The notes below the pieces were generated by a model. It had not been told where the DNA came from and searched no databases. It saw nothing but the letters and a program-made list of their open reading frames with translations. A stretch of DNA of 53,713 nucleotides from Candidatus Brockarchaeota archaeon (lineage in GTDB: Archaea; Thermoproteota; EX4484-205; JAAOZP01). A program made the position numbers and the translations under genes. Below, in pieces: positions 44,251-53,030 of the stretch (positions are counted from its first letter, which is position 1; the number at the start of each line of letters is the position of its first letter). Location of the stretch: positions 1 to 53,713 of the forward strand of contig JAFNJB010000046.1 in assembly GCA_017601245.1 (NCBI GenBank), given 5' to 3'.

Positions 44251-44706
44251 ATGCAAACAAGTAGAAGCAATCTGTCAATAAAGAAACAAAATGTTTCTTT
44301 TCCAGACGTAAAGTTCAAATGCATACGTTGCGGTAACTGTTGTAGAAACACAGATAGAGTTGAGAGGAGGATAGTTTTAACTAAGAAAGATGTTGAAACA
44401 ATACATAGTGCAACTAGGCTTAGAATAGAAGATTTCGCTGATAGGAATAATAATGAAAATTATCCTTATGCCATGAAATTGGTTTCTGAAAAATGCTTCT
44501 TCTTGGATGCTAATAATACATGCCTAGTATATTCTTACAGGCCCTTGGTGTGCAGATTCTATCCTTTTCTATTGCGTAAAATCGGAACGAAGTATGTTTT
44601 TGATGTAGATCCCTCATGCCCTGGATTGGGCAATGGAGAAAATATTGATGAAAAATATTTCATAAAACTTATTCGAGAAGCTGAAAAGCACTTAGGTAGT
44701 TTCTAA
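44251..44706 (+). CDS. YkgJ-family cysteine-cluster protein
   Basis: 151 residues with the family Cys pattern: FKCIRCGNCCR near the start, EKCFFLDANNTC in the middle, and RPLVCRFYPF later, expected to hold a metal or iron-sulfur centre. Function unknown; relatives are sometimes annotated as zinc/iron-chelating. ATG at 44251, with TTAAATATC about 35 bp upstream. The stop overlaps that of the arrestin-like gene on the other strand by 4 bp. Confidence 0.9.
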   Translation: MQTSRSNLSIKKQNVSFPDVKFKCIRCGNCCRNTDRVERRIVLTKKDVETIHSATRLRIEDFADRNNNENYPYAMKLVSEKCFFLDANNTCLVYSYRPLVCRFYPFLLRKIGTKYVFDVDPSCPGLGNGENIDEKYFIKLIREAEKHLGSF

Positions 44707-45278
44707 GCCATACGTGGAGCTCCACAGTTAGGACATTTAACTTCGTTTTCCGGATACGCTGTCCCACAATACTTACACGTAACAGTTGGAACCACGGGCT
44801 TGGGTACTTGCGATGGATGCACAACTTGCAACTCTATAGTTCTACTGGTAGCGTCTGGACGGCCTTCTACGGCAACAACTCCTTTAAGATTCCAAGCAAC
44901 GATTCTGTCTAGACTCTTAAAAGAGGGTTGAGCCCCAGGTGGTATCGGTATTTTAAATGGAAGGCTTTGGATAAAACCTTCGGGAATATGCATTGCCCCA
45001 ATCAATCTAGGTCTTGTTGAAAATAGTGTCGTAGACTCCCAAACTTGTTGCTCGATCTCTCTTTTAAGGGTTGCATCATAAATTCTTCTTATTCTTCGTA
45101 CCCGCTCGATGCATTCGAGCTCGCACCTTATTTCAGTACAGTCGAATTCCTCCTTAGACTCTAGTTGGAGAACACCATCTATATTATCTCCGAGGATAAA
45201 GAAGGGCTTCCTTAATTCTATTGTTAAACGAACATTAGGGGGAGTTACCTTTTCCTTAATCTTCTTAAATATACTCAT
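44703..45278 (-). CDS. Arrestin-like (Spo0M-type) protein with zinc ribbon
   Basis: 191 residues. The first 150 match an arrestin/Spo0M-type beta-sandwich (NVRLTIELRKPFFILGDNIDGVLQLES; IPEGFIQSLPFKIPIPPG), and a single zinc ribbon CKYCGTAYPENEVKCPNCG closes the protein. Such proteins are cytoplasmic and scaffold-like; the archaeal role is unknown. ATG at 45278; TTTAAATATTT about 30 bp upstream indicates a nearly leaderless transcript. Fourth zinc-ribbon protein of the region 33-45 kb. Confidence 0.78.
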   Translation of the reverse strand: MSIFKKIKEKVTPPNVRLTIELRKPFFILGDNIDGVLQLESKEEFDCTEIRCELECIERVRRIRRIYDATLKREIEQQVWESTTLFSTRPRLIGAMHIPEGFIQSLPFKIPIPPGAQPSFKSLDRIVAWNLKGVVAVEGRPDATSRTIELQVVHPSQVPKPVVPTVTCKYCGTAYPENEVKCPNCGAPRMA

Positions 45279-45406
45279 CTTTTTGAGGTCAAGTTTTTTC
45301 TAGAAATATTTAAACTTAATTCATCTTGTTTGGGTCTATTGTAAAAATAGCGAATTATCCGACAGTCTTTAAATCTTTAAGTAGCTCTAACAATATTAAA
45401 ATCTTT

Positions 45407-45952
45407 ATGTCTAAATATGGACGAATAAGATATTTTCCTAGGCCAGGTCCAAGAAATACCGATGAAGTCATAAAAGCCGTCGTCGAAAGAGTTGAATCAG
45501 GTGGTATAGATAAGGTAGTGGTTGCTAGTACTTCTGGGAGAACGGGGCTTAGATTCGCTAAAGCCATGGAGGGGAGGGTTGGCTTAATCGTTGTTTCTCA
45601 TGAGAAGATGGATCCTAGATTAAAAGAGAAGATAATCGGACTGGGAGGTTTTGCTGTCGACAATACTCATCTACCATTGCATACTAGGAGCATGGATAAA
45701 GTTAGAAACACTTTATATACTCTGGGACAGGGTTTCAAGGTTGCTGTTGAGGTGATCCTAATAGCTGCCGATAGGAATCTTGTGAAACGATATAAGGACG
45801 TTATAGGCGTAGGTGGGAGCGGAGAAGGCGTAGATACAGCCATAGTGGCTAGAGCGACTCCAACAAGGGAAATATTCAGCAAAGACAAGTTTAAGAAGCT
45901 TGAAATAAGAGAGATAATCGCTATGCCTTTGAGTAAAAAGTGGTGGGATTAG
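45407..45952 (+). CDS. Pyruvate kinase alpha/beta (C-terminal)-like domain protein
   Basis: 181 residues resembling the free-standing pyruvate kinase C-terminal fold: SGGIDKVVVASTSGRTGLRFAK, VVSHEKMD, ADRNLVKRYKDVIGVGGSGEGVDTAIVARATP. The catalytic PK barrel is absent, so it is not an enzyme of glycolysis; the role is unknown. ATG at 45407, with a TATA-like CTTTAAATC at about 45368-45376; a longer reading to TTG 45326 would place this box inside the gene. Confidence 0.82.
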   Translation: MSKYGRIRYFPRPGPRNTDEVIKAVVERVESGGIDKVVVASTSGRTGLRFAKAMEGRVGLIVVSHEKMDPRLKEKIIGLGGFAVDNTHLPLHTRSMDKVRNTLYTLGQGFKVAVEVILIAADRNLVKRYKDVIGVGGSGEGVDTAIVARATPTREIFSKDKFKKLEIREIIAMPLSKKWWD

Positions 45953-45985
45953 TAAACAATGACCTGATTTAAATCGGCTATGTTT

Positions 45986-46993
45986 CTATTTTCTTATTAT
46001 CGGGGAAGCATGTATTTTCTCTAAGACCTTTGGACAAAGAGGATCAGGATTGTTAAAAGAACCATACTTCTTATACGTCCTTGCGTAACAGCCTCCCTTG
46101 CAGGTATTGCTCACTGGACAGTCGTTACATGGATTATAACTCATAATCTCAAAGAAGAGGCTATTCGTGTTCAATTCAAGCCAGGCCTCTCTAAGGCTCT
46201 TATCCCTAATGCTGGAGACTGGAATGTCGAGAGTATCGCAAATAAGCACTTCTCCACTTGGTCCAATATCCATATTTCTCTCAGACTTGCAGGAATCCCA
46301 TGAGACGTATTTGGATTTTACAAATAAGCCTGCAAAAGGCATACACCATAGGGTTATTTTGAAACCGAGCTTTTCAGCAGCTTCTTCAGCTAGGCCTATT
46401 GCTTCAGTGCAGATGCGGGAATCAGCATTGAAATCCCTGCTCTCAGCTCTTCCAAATGGCATAACGGGCAGTAATACGGCTGAAGAGGCTCCCAGGCTCT
46501 CAGCTAAACGTACGAATTCCCCGGCTTCTTTAAAGTTTAAGCTCGATATTGAGAATATTGGCGTGAAGCTAACGCCTTCTTCCCTAAGTATGTTTATGCT
46601 CCGCATTAGAAGTCTCCAGGAGCCTTCACCGCGTACGGCTTCATGAGTCTCCCTCTTAGCCCCATCGATGCTTGTGAAAACCTGAACTCCTCCTGCTCTC
46701 AGCCTCTTAGCCTTCTCTCTATTCATTGCTAACAGGTTGGTGAAGAGCGATACTTCCGTACCGTCTTTCACTGCTTCAAGTATTTTGAAAATATCTTTCC
46801 TCAGTAGTGGTTCTCCACCGGTCAGGTGGAGGTTTTCAACACCCATTTCACAAGCTTCTTCAACGATTTCTATAACTCTTTTCTCGTCAAGCTCACCGTT
46901 CCAAGGACGTAGGGAGGCATAGCAATGTTCACATCTAAGGTTACACCGGGAAGTTAGTAGCCACGTTATGTATTCGGGGGGATTTGGGATCAT
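45986..46993 (-). CDS. Radical SAM/SPASM-like protein
   Basis: 335 residues. Radical SAM motif CNLRCEHC (Cys17, 21, 24), GGEPLL, and a C-terminal SPASM-like Cys set (SCKS, CDTL, NPCNDCPVSNTCKGGC, PLCPKV) for extra iron-sulfur clusters. Relatives include AhbC/AhbD-type haem enzymes and peptide-modifying enzymes such as PqqE; the substrate is unknown here. ATG at 46993 with a strong GGAGGTGGG (46997-47005) upstream. Close to V4R gene 3; a tetrapyrrole link would fit both but is only a suggestion. Confidence 0.85.
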   Translation of the reverse strand: MIPNPPEYITWLLTSRCNLRCEHCYASLRPWNGELDEKRVIEIVEEACEMGVENLHLTGGEPLLRKDIFKILEAVKDGTEVSLFTNLLAMNREKAKRLRAGGVQVFTSIDGAKRETHEAVRGEGSWRLLMRSINILREEGVSFTPIFSISSLNFKEAGEFVRLAESLGASSAVLLPVMPFGRAESRDFNADSRICTEAIGLAEEAAEKLGFKITLWCMPFAGLFVKSKYVSWDSCKSERNMDIGPSGEVLICDTLDIPVSSIRDKSLREAWLELNTNSLFFEIMSYNPCNDCPVSNTCKGGCYARTYKKYGSFNNPDPLCPKVLEKIHASPIIRK

Positions 46994-47113
46994 AATCCCA
47001 CCTCCAGAATCCTGGTAATTCTCTTATCGAGCAGTTTAGGAGGCTGGTAGTAGTCTCTTAAGCGTTGCCGTGAATAAAAACCCATGTTTAAATACTGAAA
47101 ATGGGTATTTTTT

Positions 47114-47131
47114 GGGGGTTTTAAAAACCCC
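47114..47131. terminator. Inverted repeat downstream of V4R gene 3 (possible terminator)
   Basis: GGGGGTTTTAAAAACCCC, preceded by a T run (47108-47113), about 70 bp past the V4R stop on the reverse strand. It could form a hairpin, though archaeal termination needs mainly T-runs; here the A-run follows on the coding (reverse) strand, so the evidence is weak. Confidence 0.25.
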
Positions 47132-47199
47132 TTGATAAAATGTTAATTCCATAAATATCGAAAAACATGCGGAAAATATAGCTGGTTTTTATAGTCGAA

Positions 47200-48021
47200 T
47201 TACTTGGCAGCTTCAACGAGAAATCTGCATACGCTATCCCCTTTTGCAATACATTCCACCTCAGATACTGTAAAGCTTTTACCATACAGCCTTTGGAAAA
47301 TCCCGGCGAGATACCCTCTGAAGAGTTGGCTTACAGGCTTTTCTTGCTTATTCCTGAACGGGAGGCATTCGAATAATTCTCGAGCTACTATCACTGCCCT
47401 CTTACCATTTGCCTCCTCGGCTTCTGCAATGCACCATCCCTTGGCTGAACGCTCAGCCAATATTATTTTCAAAGCTGTTTGCTTATCCACCTTGTATTTT
47501 TTGACTAGCCCCTCAACCTTGCTTTCTCCTAGAGAAACACCCATTTCATAGAGTATTACTGCTGCTCCAGTGCCGAATTTCTCGTAAAGCCTCTTCAATA
47601 AGGCTCCAAAGCTTTCAACCCTTAGGGTGAAGCTTCTTTCACCACCAACGAGAAGGGGGAAGAAGAGCTCGTCTATGATTAGATCTTTAAGCATTCTTTG
47701 TGAAAACCTTACTTCTAGAACACCTTCTGTCTTCTTAAACTCCTCGGCTATTTTCTCAGGAGTCATGTCTTTAATATTCGATATGTCCATGAAGAAACCG
47801 ACATAAGCCTCGTCTTTCTCTAAATTAGCATCGTAGAAACCATATAATTCCCTTGCGTTTTTCTCTCTCAAAAGTCCTAAGGTTTTCAGGAATTCTGGTT
47901 CAGCGCCCCTACGGAATCTTATAAAAAACTCGACAAGCTTACCGTTTGGAAGATGCTCAGAACACATTATTTCCTTAGGATAACATGTTTCAATAGGGTC
48001 TTGACCTTCATTATAGGCCAT
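47200..48021 (-). CDS. V4R-domain protein 3 with N-terminal ACT-like domain
   Basis: 273-residue third paralogue. The shared cysteines are Cys20, 197, 219, 257 and 265; Cys13 is extra. V4R core from about residue 129 (ERSFTLRVESFGALLKRLY) to the end. More diverged in DNA from copies 1 and 2 than they are from each other in the 92-bp tract. ATG at 48021 with promoter 15-mer identical to that of copy 1. It lies alone, divergent from DUF488. Confidence 0.82.
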   Translation of the reverse strand: MAYNEGQDPIETCYPKEIMCSEHLPNGKLVEFFIRFRRGAEPEFLKTLGLLREKNARELYGFYDANLEKDEAYVGFFMDISNIKDMTPEKIAEEFKKTEGVLEVRFSQRMLKDLIIDELFFPLLVGGERSFTLRVESFGALLKRLYEKFGTGAAVILYEMGVSLGESKVEGLVKKYKVDKQTALKIILAERSAKGWCIAEAEEANGKRAVIVARELFECLPFRNKQEKPVSQLFRGYLAGIFQRLYGKSFTVSEVECIAKGDSVCRFLVEAAK

Positions 48022-48043
48022 TCTTCAGAAGATATCGTATTAG

Positions 48044-48058
48044 ACATATATAAATCTT
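48044..48058 (-). promoter_or_regulatory. TATA box of V4R gene 3, shared 15-mer
   Basis: AAGATTTATATATGT (reverse strand), about 22 bp before the ATG at 48021. Identical to 16187-16201. Confidence 0.65.
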
Positions 48059-48168
48059 ACTTAACTTGAATCTTATCTATAATGTTGATAATCTGCAAAT
48101 CCTCCAGAAAGATGTTTAATTAAGAGATTACTATTTAAGTTGCTTTACTAATACTTAGCTGGTTGAAC

Positions 48169-48597
48169 ATGGATAGGTTAATACTCTGGACGATAGGGCA
48201 TAGTAATCTTTCAAAAGAAGAGTTTTTAAGATTGCTTAAAAAACATGAGATTAGAATTTTAGTTGACGTTAGAAGGTTTCCAAAGTCGAAGCTCGAGCAT
48301 TTCTGCAAAGAAAAAATGGAATACTGGCTACCTGAGGAAGGTATTGCTTATTTTTGGCTGGGGGAAGAATTGGGAGGATATCGTCGTGAAGGCTATGAGA
48401 AGTACATGGAGACACCAGTTTTTAGAGAAGGGATTAAAAAACTTCTGGAAATAGCTGAGAAGGGTAGAACATGTATAATGTGTCTCGAAACAAACCCTAA
48501 GTATTGCCATAGGAGGTTTATTACATCATACTTGAGGAGAAAGAGGATAAGAGTGGTACACATAATTGGAACAAAGAGGAAACAGAGCCGATGTTAA
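48169..48597 (+). CDS. DUF488 family protein
   Basis: 142 residues of DUF488: ILWTIGHSNLSKEEFL, VDVRRFPKSK, and the Cys-containing CLETNPKYCHRRFI are the family blocks. Function unknown; the fold is thought to bind nucleic acid or nucleotides. ATG at 48169 preferred over a TTG two codons upstream, with GGTTGA just before. Its stop and that of the 7TM gene share a TTAA. Confidence 0.88.
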   Translation: MDRLILWTIGHSNLSKEEFLRLLKKHEIRILVDVRRFPKSKLEHFCKEKMEYWLPEEGIAYFWLGEELGGYRREGYEKYMETPVFREGIKKLLEIAEKGRTCIMCLETNPKYCHRRFITSYLRRKRIRVVHIIGTKRKQSRC

Positions 48598-50690
48598 TCA
48601 ACACGGATGGTGATGTTTAAGAGCTCTTCTAAGGCAGATCTGATGTTTTCACCCCAAGCCTTAATGTTTAAAGTAACCATTAAAGAGACTTTTGAAGGAT
48701 TGAGTTCAAGCATGCTTCGAATAAGCCTATAAGTCTTTTCAAAGCCGTGCTGAGTCAGAAAATCAGTTATGCTGTCGAAAACCACGAATACGAATGAAGG
48801 GGCATTTCTAATGCTTCTACCAAGGGATTCCAATACTTCAATAACATCTTGTAGAGATACTTGGATCTCTGATTCGGAAAGAACTGCAGTACGCAAGGTC
48901 ATTAATGAAGGGTAAATAAACTTAATACTCCTCTGGTCTTGAAGACTATCTTGTAAGGGGCTCCCCCTTCTCGTGATTACGATAATGGTGTCCCCATGGG
49001 CTAAGGCTTCTATAACATAATCCTTAACGTAATCTAAATAGGGGTTTCCAGGCTCGAACTCGAGGAGTATGCCTTTTCCTATGAGCTTCTCATGGTCAAA
49101 GCCGATTCTTGAAGAAAATCTACTTAGGTCTTTTTCTGTAAACCCTTCAGCAAGCTTCAAAATACTTATATATGTTGATGGTATTCTCCTCGACAAAGAT
49201 TCTACTAAGCTAGTATAAACCATAGTTCTAAAAGCAACATCGATATTAAGCCGTAATACGAGTCTTAAACGCTTTATAATACCATCAATATTATTGCTCG
49301 TCTTCTTGTAAAGCTCTTCAACCATCCATGCTATGAAAGGTATGAAATTTTCCAATAAGATTGGAATTCTTTCGTCTTGAGGTATTGACTTGATTTCTTC
49401 CTCAATGTTTTTTGTTTCAACTTCTCCCAAGCTGGAAATACTTAAGCGACTTAAAAGACTGAACGAGACTATTTTACTCTCCACAATGTTTCCAACATTA
49501 TTATAAAAGTCTTGAAGTATTGAGGAAATGAGCCTACGACATAGCCTGAGACAAGCCTGCCAATCTGGGAGCTCCCTAAGAGAATCATCATGCTCTACCT
49601 CTGTAATGAATTCTCCCCCGGCTAGGCCATATAAAACATCTGTCTTCTTTAGAAAATCCTCATATCTAATAACTATTCTCCTAAAACTGTTCTTATCGCT
49701 AACTTTTATATATACTGTGTTGAGTAATCTTAGAAGGTTGCTGGAAAGCTCTATAGCCCAGGGTTTATCCTCGAGGTAATGCAATGTTTCTTCAATGAGC
49801 GTGAGTAAGTCTACCTTATCTAAGGCATTGGGCTTTAATATTAATCTTCCCTCAGAGTCTTGCTCTAGTGCATGCCTTAGTTTAACCCTCGTTAAATATC
49901 TTTCTAATTCGATAAGACTTTGGCCAAGTTCTTTACCCGGAGCTACTTCTATAAACTTGTTGATGAAAGATGCATATTGGTTAAATAAGATGTCTTCGCC
50001 GATTTTGGGCTTAATAGTTTTCTCCCTTATCGAGAAGGCATAGCTTACACCTAGGAAAAACAAATAAGTATTTATTCCACCTGGTGGAGGCATTTCTGGG
50101 TTTTCTGTTAAAATCAAGTTTAGACCAAATACTCCGAAAACGTAAAAGACTATAAAGTATATTAAAATTATGATGTATTTCCTACGTATGATGCTGCTTT
50201 TAACACGTTTAATCAAAAAAGCAATTAAGAAACAAATTTCAAACATACAAAGCAAGTAAATCAAATGCTCTATCGTTGTAAAGTAACTCGTTTCAAATCT
50301 ATATGACCAACCGTAGTTTTTTGTAGGAATAATATATGTTTTTACATACGTGAAATGAAGTATGTATAATGGAATCGCCGGTACCATTAGAAGATAAAAT
50401 TTAGGATCTTCTTTCCAAAGGAATAAAACAGTCACCAAAAGAAGGAGGGGATTCAAACTAAAGAATATGATTGTAAACTGTAGAAAAATCCAGGACAAGT
50501 CTTCACTGGGAGCAGTCCTGTGGAGAAAAGCGAAAGTCTCCCATAAGGATACAGATATTGTGAATAGTAGAAAGTTTTTAGAGCTTAGAGTCTTGGGTTT
50601 ACCCTTCAAAATTTGAAGCGCAATTAGTAATGATGAAATCGCTGCAGCCGGATAGAAGAGAAGCCAAGGATGAAATGGGAAGAAGTTCAT
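48594..50690 (-). CDS. 7TM sensor protein with degenerate RecA/KaiC-like C-terminal domain
   Basis: 698 residues. Seven membrane segments in the first 221 residues (9-28, 40-57, 67-92, 98-116, 140-160, 172-194, 204-221), like histidine-kinase-type 7TM sensors. A helical middle (225-520) follows. The last 180 residues resemble a RecA/KaiC fold: GKGILLEFEPGNPYLDYVKD stands where the Walker A should be and has no GxxxxGK[ST], while VFVVFDSITDFL resembles Walker B. No kinase motifs. It is the last gene of the AsnC-KaiC-GH3 operon, 4 bp after the GH3-like stop. Probably a receptor that joins the intact KaiC-like ATPase. Confidence 0.78.
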   Translation of the reverse strand: MNFFPFHPWLLFYPAAAISSLLIALQILKGKPKTLSSKNFLLFTISVSLWETFAFLHRTAPSEDLSWIFLQFTIIFFSLNPLLLLVTVLFLWKEDPKFYLLMVPAIPLYILHFTYVKTYIIPTKNYGWSYRFETSYFTTIEHLIYLLCMFEICFLIAFLIKRVKSSIIRRKYIIILIYFIVFYVFGVFGLNLILTENPEMPPPGGINTYLFFLGVSYAFSIREKTIKPKIGEDILFNQYASFINKFIEVAPGKELGQSLIELERYLTRVKLRHALEQDSEGRLILKPNALDKVDLLTLIEETLHYLEDKPWAIELSSNLLRLLNTVYIKVSDKNSFRRIVIRYEDFLKKTDVLYGLAGGEFITEVEHDDSLRELPDWQACLRLCRRLISSILQDFYNNVGNIVESKIVSFSLLSRLSISSLGEVETKNIEEEIKSIPQDERIPILLENFIPFIAWMVEELYKKTSNNIDGIIKRLRLVLRLNIDVAFRTMVYTSLVESLSRRIPSTYISILKLAEGFTEKDLSRFSSRIGFDHEKLIGKGILLEFEPGNPYLDYVKDYVIEALAHGDTIIVITRRGSPLQDSLQDQRSIKFIYPSLMTLRTAVLSESEIQVSLQDVIEVLESLGRSIRNAPSFVFVVFDSITDFLTQHGFEKTYRLIRSMLELNPSKVSLMVTLNIKAWGENIRSALEELLNITIRVD

Positions 50691-50694
50691 AATA

Positions 50695-52344
50695 TTAGAT
50701 TCCTCTTAGCGTTTCAAAGATTTCCATTTTTTGAGTTGGAATGACTTTAAGAGGTTTAACCTGACCATATGGAAGACCCATTTTCAATCTTAGGTTCGAG
50801 TATTTGTTAAAAGTCCCTTTCCTCAAATATTCAACTTTTATTACGCTAGAGGGATCTTTTATTTTAAAATCTCTTACGAAGTTTCTAAATTCTTCGTTCT
50901 CACTCCATAATGCTTTAAAGATCATTTCGGCTGCAGTTTTTTCATCATAATCGCGCTCTTTCTCCATAAGTACACATATTTTCTCATCTGGCTCCATGAT
51001 TTTAGCGAAACACCAGTTTTCTGAGGAAGTTAGTCCAGACTTTATCATAACGCGAGTAGCCAATCGCTCGTCTATCCTAAAGTAACCATAAATTTCAAAA
51101 TAGTATCCTTCTCTACTCTCGAAGGAGAACACGGGCATTCCATCATCTCTAAAATACTCCACTCTAAATATATCTCCAATTTTATACCTAACAACACTTC
51201 CCCCAAACGGCGTCATTACTAGACTATAGCTATGCCCTTTCTTCAATTCATCGATTCCGAAAATATCGCCGCTTTTAACATCAATGAATTCAAAAAACCC
51301 TATCCTCAAGTCTGGAATCATATTGTACTTATCCTCAACAGTGCCATACATGGGGAAACCGATTTCACTAGCCCCATATAGATTTAACGGTTCCATTCCC
51401 CATGTGCGCTTGAAAAGATCTATATACATCTTTGAATCGAAACCGGCGCATATTAAGCCTTTAACTGGCATAACCTCCCTAATATCTTTAGGTTTCCAAA
51501 ATAATTCAGCATGAATCGATTTTAAAAGCATGTATATTTTTGCCGCCCCGATATCTAACGCTTCATAGTATTCTCTATAGAAAGACTTTCTATCCACAAT
51601 GTATTTAGTCAATAAGAAGAGTAGTGAAGCAGTTGTTCCTATTAATGCTATTTTCTCCTTCGCCTCATCTATCTTTCTTAAAATTATCCAGATCCTACGT
51701 CTAATATCTGAAGTTTTGTCTACGACTTCAAACGAAGGATATACATTGAATTGGAAAAGCTTGTTTAGAAAATATATGCTCCAACCTGAAAAGTAAGGTG
51801 CAGGCGCACCCATGTTTAAAAAGTAATCTCCAAAACGGAGACGGGTGTCCCCCATGGATTCGCTACATGCTATTATCATTGGAGATATTCCAACTTTCAA
51901 ATAAACTTCTTGAAAGAGGTTTGTCCATAATATCCATTTGCTCTGACCAGTCGTCCCACTAGTTTTAACGCAGGACTGGAATTCTCCAGGCAAATACTCA
52001 ATTATAGGCTCGGCAGCTATTCTTCCAATACGCATATAGTACTCCGTTAAGGTTTCTCCTTTACTCCTCGGAGTAGTTTCTTCCAAGTGCTTTATTCTCT
52101 CCTCAAACACTTTCAAAAAAGTGTAGTCATTATATGTTGTAACCGGTATTTGCCTTATGTTTTCAGCATCTTTTGCTCCTAATGCTTCTAGAAGTTTAGT
52201 ATTCTTTATCTTCTTGAAGTAGGATTCTGTTTTCTCACGGTTGTATTCCAACTGCTTCTGAAAATCTTGGTATAGAAAACTACAATACTTATCCCATAAT
52301 TCTCTACCTTCATCGATCAAGAAGCTTCCCCCGCTTATCATCAC
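50695..52344 (-). CDS. GH3/ANL-superfamily adenylate-forming enzyme
   Basis: 549 residues. ATP/AMP motif TSGTTGQSK (128-136), acyl-adenylate motifs YGASEIG (about 320) and YKIGDIFRV (about 391), all as in the ANL superfamily. Overall length and the lack of a large C-terminal CoA-ligase domain suggest GH3 (plant hormone-amino acid conjugases); PaaK-type CoA ligases and LuxE-type acyl-protein synthetases are alternatives. It should activate a carboxylic acid with ATP. Start GTG at 52344 overlaps the KaiC-like stop by 4 bp (GTGA); an ATG follows as codon 2. Third gene of the operon. Confidence 0.75.
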   Translation of the reverse strand: MMISGGSFLIDEGRELWDKYCSFLYQDFQKQLEYNREKTESYFKKIKNTKLLEALGAKDAENIRQIPVTTYNDYTFLKVFEERIKHLEETTPRSKGETLTEYYMRIGRIAAEPIIEYLPGEFQSCVKTSGTTGQSKWILWTNLFQEVYLKVGISPMIIACSESMGDTRLRFGDYFLNMGAPAPYFSGWSIYFLNKLFQFNVYPSFEVVDKTSDIRRRIWIILRKIDEAKEKIALIGTTASLLFLLTKYIVDRKSFYREYYEALDIGAAKIYMLLKSIHAELFWKPKDIREVMPVKGLICAGFDSKMYIDLFKRTWGMEPLNLYGASEIGFPMYGTVEDKYNMIPDLRIGFFEFIDVKSGDIFGIDELKKGHSYSLVMTPFGGSVVRYKIGDIFRVEYFRDDGMPVFSFESREGYYFEIYGYFRIDERLATRVMIKSGLTSSENWCFAKIMEPDEKICVLMEKERDYDEKTAAEMIFKALWSENEEFRNFVRDFKIKDPSSVIKVEYLRKGTFNKYSNLRLKMGLPYGQVKPLKVIPTQKMEIFETLRGI

Positions 52345-53030
52345 ATTTCTGGATAAATGCTTAGGTTTATTCCTGAACCCTTTACTATGTTTAGCCTATA
52401 ATACCTAGTGTCATGACTTGTCGCCCTCATCTTCAGTACCATTAATCTTCTCTCAAGCTTGTTTCCCACAACAACAGACTCCATAAGTATTATGCCGTCG
52501 GCTATGAATTCTTCAATACCCATTCCTATTCCAGTAGTTCCCCAAGGACTTTCTGTAATCATTAAAGTGGTGCATCCTATATTCTTCAACATCCTGACCA
52601 GGAGGTTTATTAGCGTCCTTACTTCAGCCTTGCTTCCCAGAGCCAGGTTTAAGGCTGATAGAGAATCAACCACCAGTCTCTGTGCCTTAAACCTTTTGAC
52701 TTCTTCAACTATTAAATTAATCATGTCTTCTACCCTAAGTTTTACTGCAGTGGGAAGCTCGATTATCCTAATCATGCCCTTTTCCTCAAGCTTGTTAAAA
52801 TCCCAGCCTAGCCCAAGCATGTTATTCTTGAAATTTTCCCTGCTTTCGCTCAAACAAGCGTAAATTCCCTTTTCATTGTATAAAGTGACACCGTTGTAGA
52901 TGAATTGGGCCGAGAGGATTGTCTTACCGGCTCCAGGACTGCCTGCAATTATAACCAACCCTCCCCTCGGCAACCCTCCTTCAATAAGGTTGTCGAGTTC
53001 CGTTATGCCAAATGGTACTCTATCCTTCAA
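52341..53030 (-). CDS. KaiC-like RecA-superfamily ATPase
   Basis: 229 residues; single RecA fold of the archaeal KaiC-like type. Walker A GSPGAGKT (30-37), Walker B-like LVVDSLSAL, and the family opening FGITELDNLIEGGLPRGG. Single-domain KaiC-like proteins often act as ATP-dependent switches on sensors. TTG start at 53030, overlapping the AsnC gene by 11 bp. Second gene of the operon; a pseudo-RecA domain on the 7TM protein is its likely partner (inference). Confidence 0.88.
   Translation of the reverse strand: MKDRVPFGITELDNLIEGGLPRGGLVIIAGSPGAGKTILSAQFIYNGVTLYNEKGIYACLSESRENFKNNMLGLGWDFNKLEEKGMIRIIELPTAVKLRVEDMINLIVEEVKRFKAQRLVVDSLSALNLALGSKAEVRTLINLLVRMLKNIGCTTLMITESPWGTTGIGMGIEEFIADGIILMESVVVGNKLERRLMVLKMRATSHDTRYYRLNIVKGSGINLSIYPEM

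Noticed and set aside
47022-47199. RNA gene in the gap between the radical SAM and V4R genes
   Set aside because: Only a simple GC/AT inverted repeat is visible; no tRNA-like or C/D-like structure.
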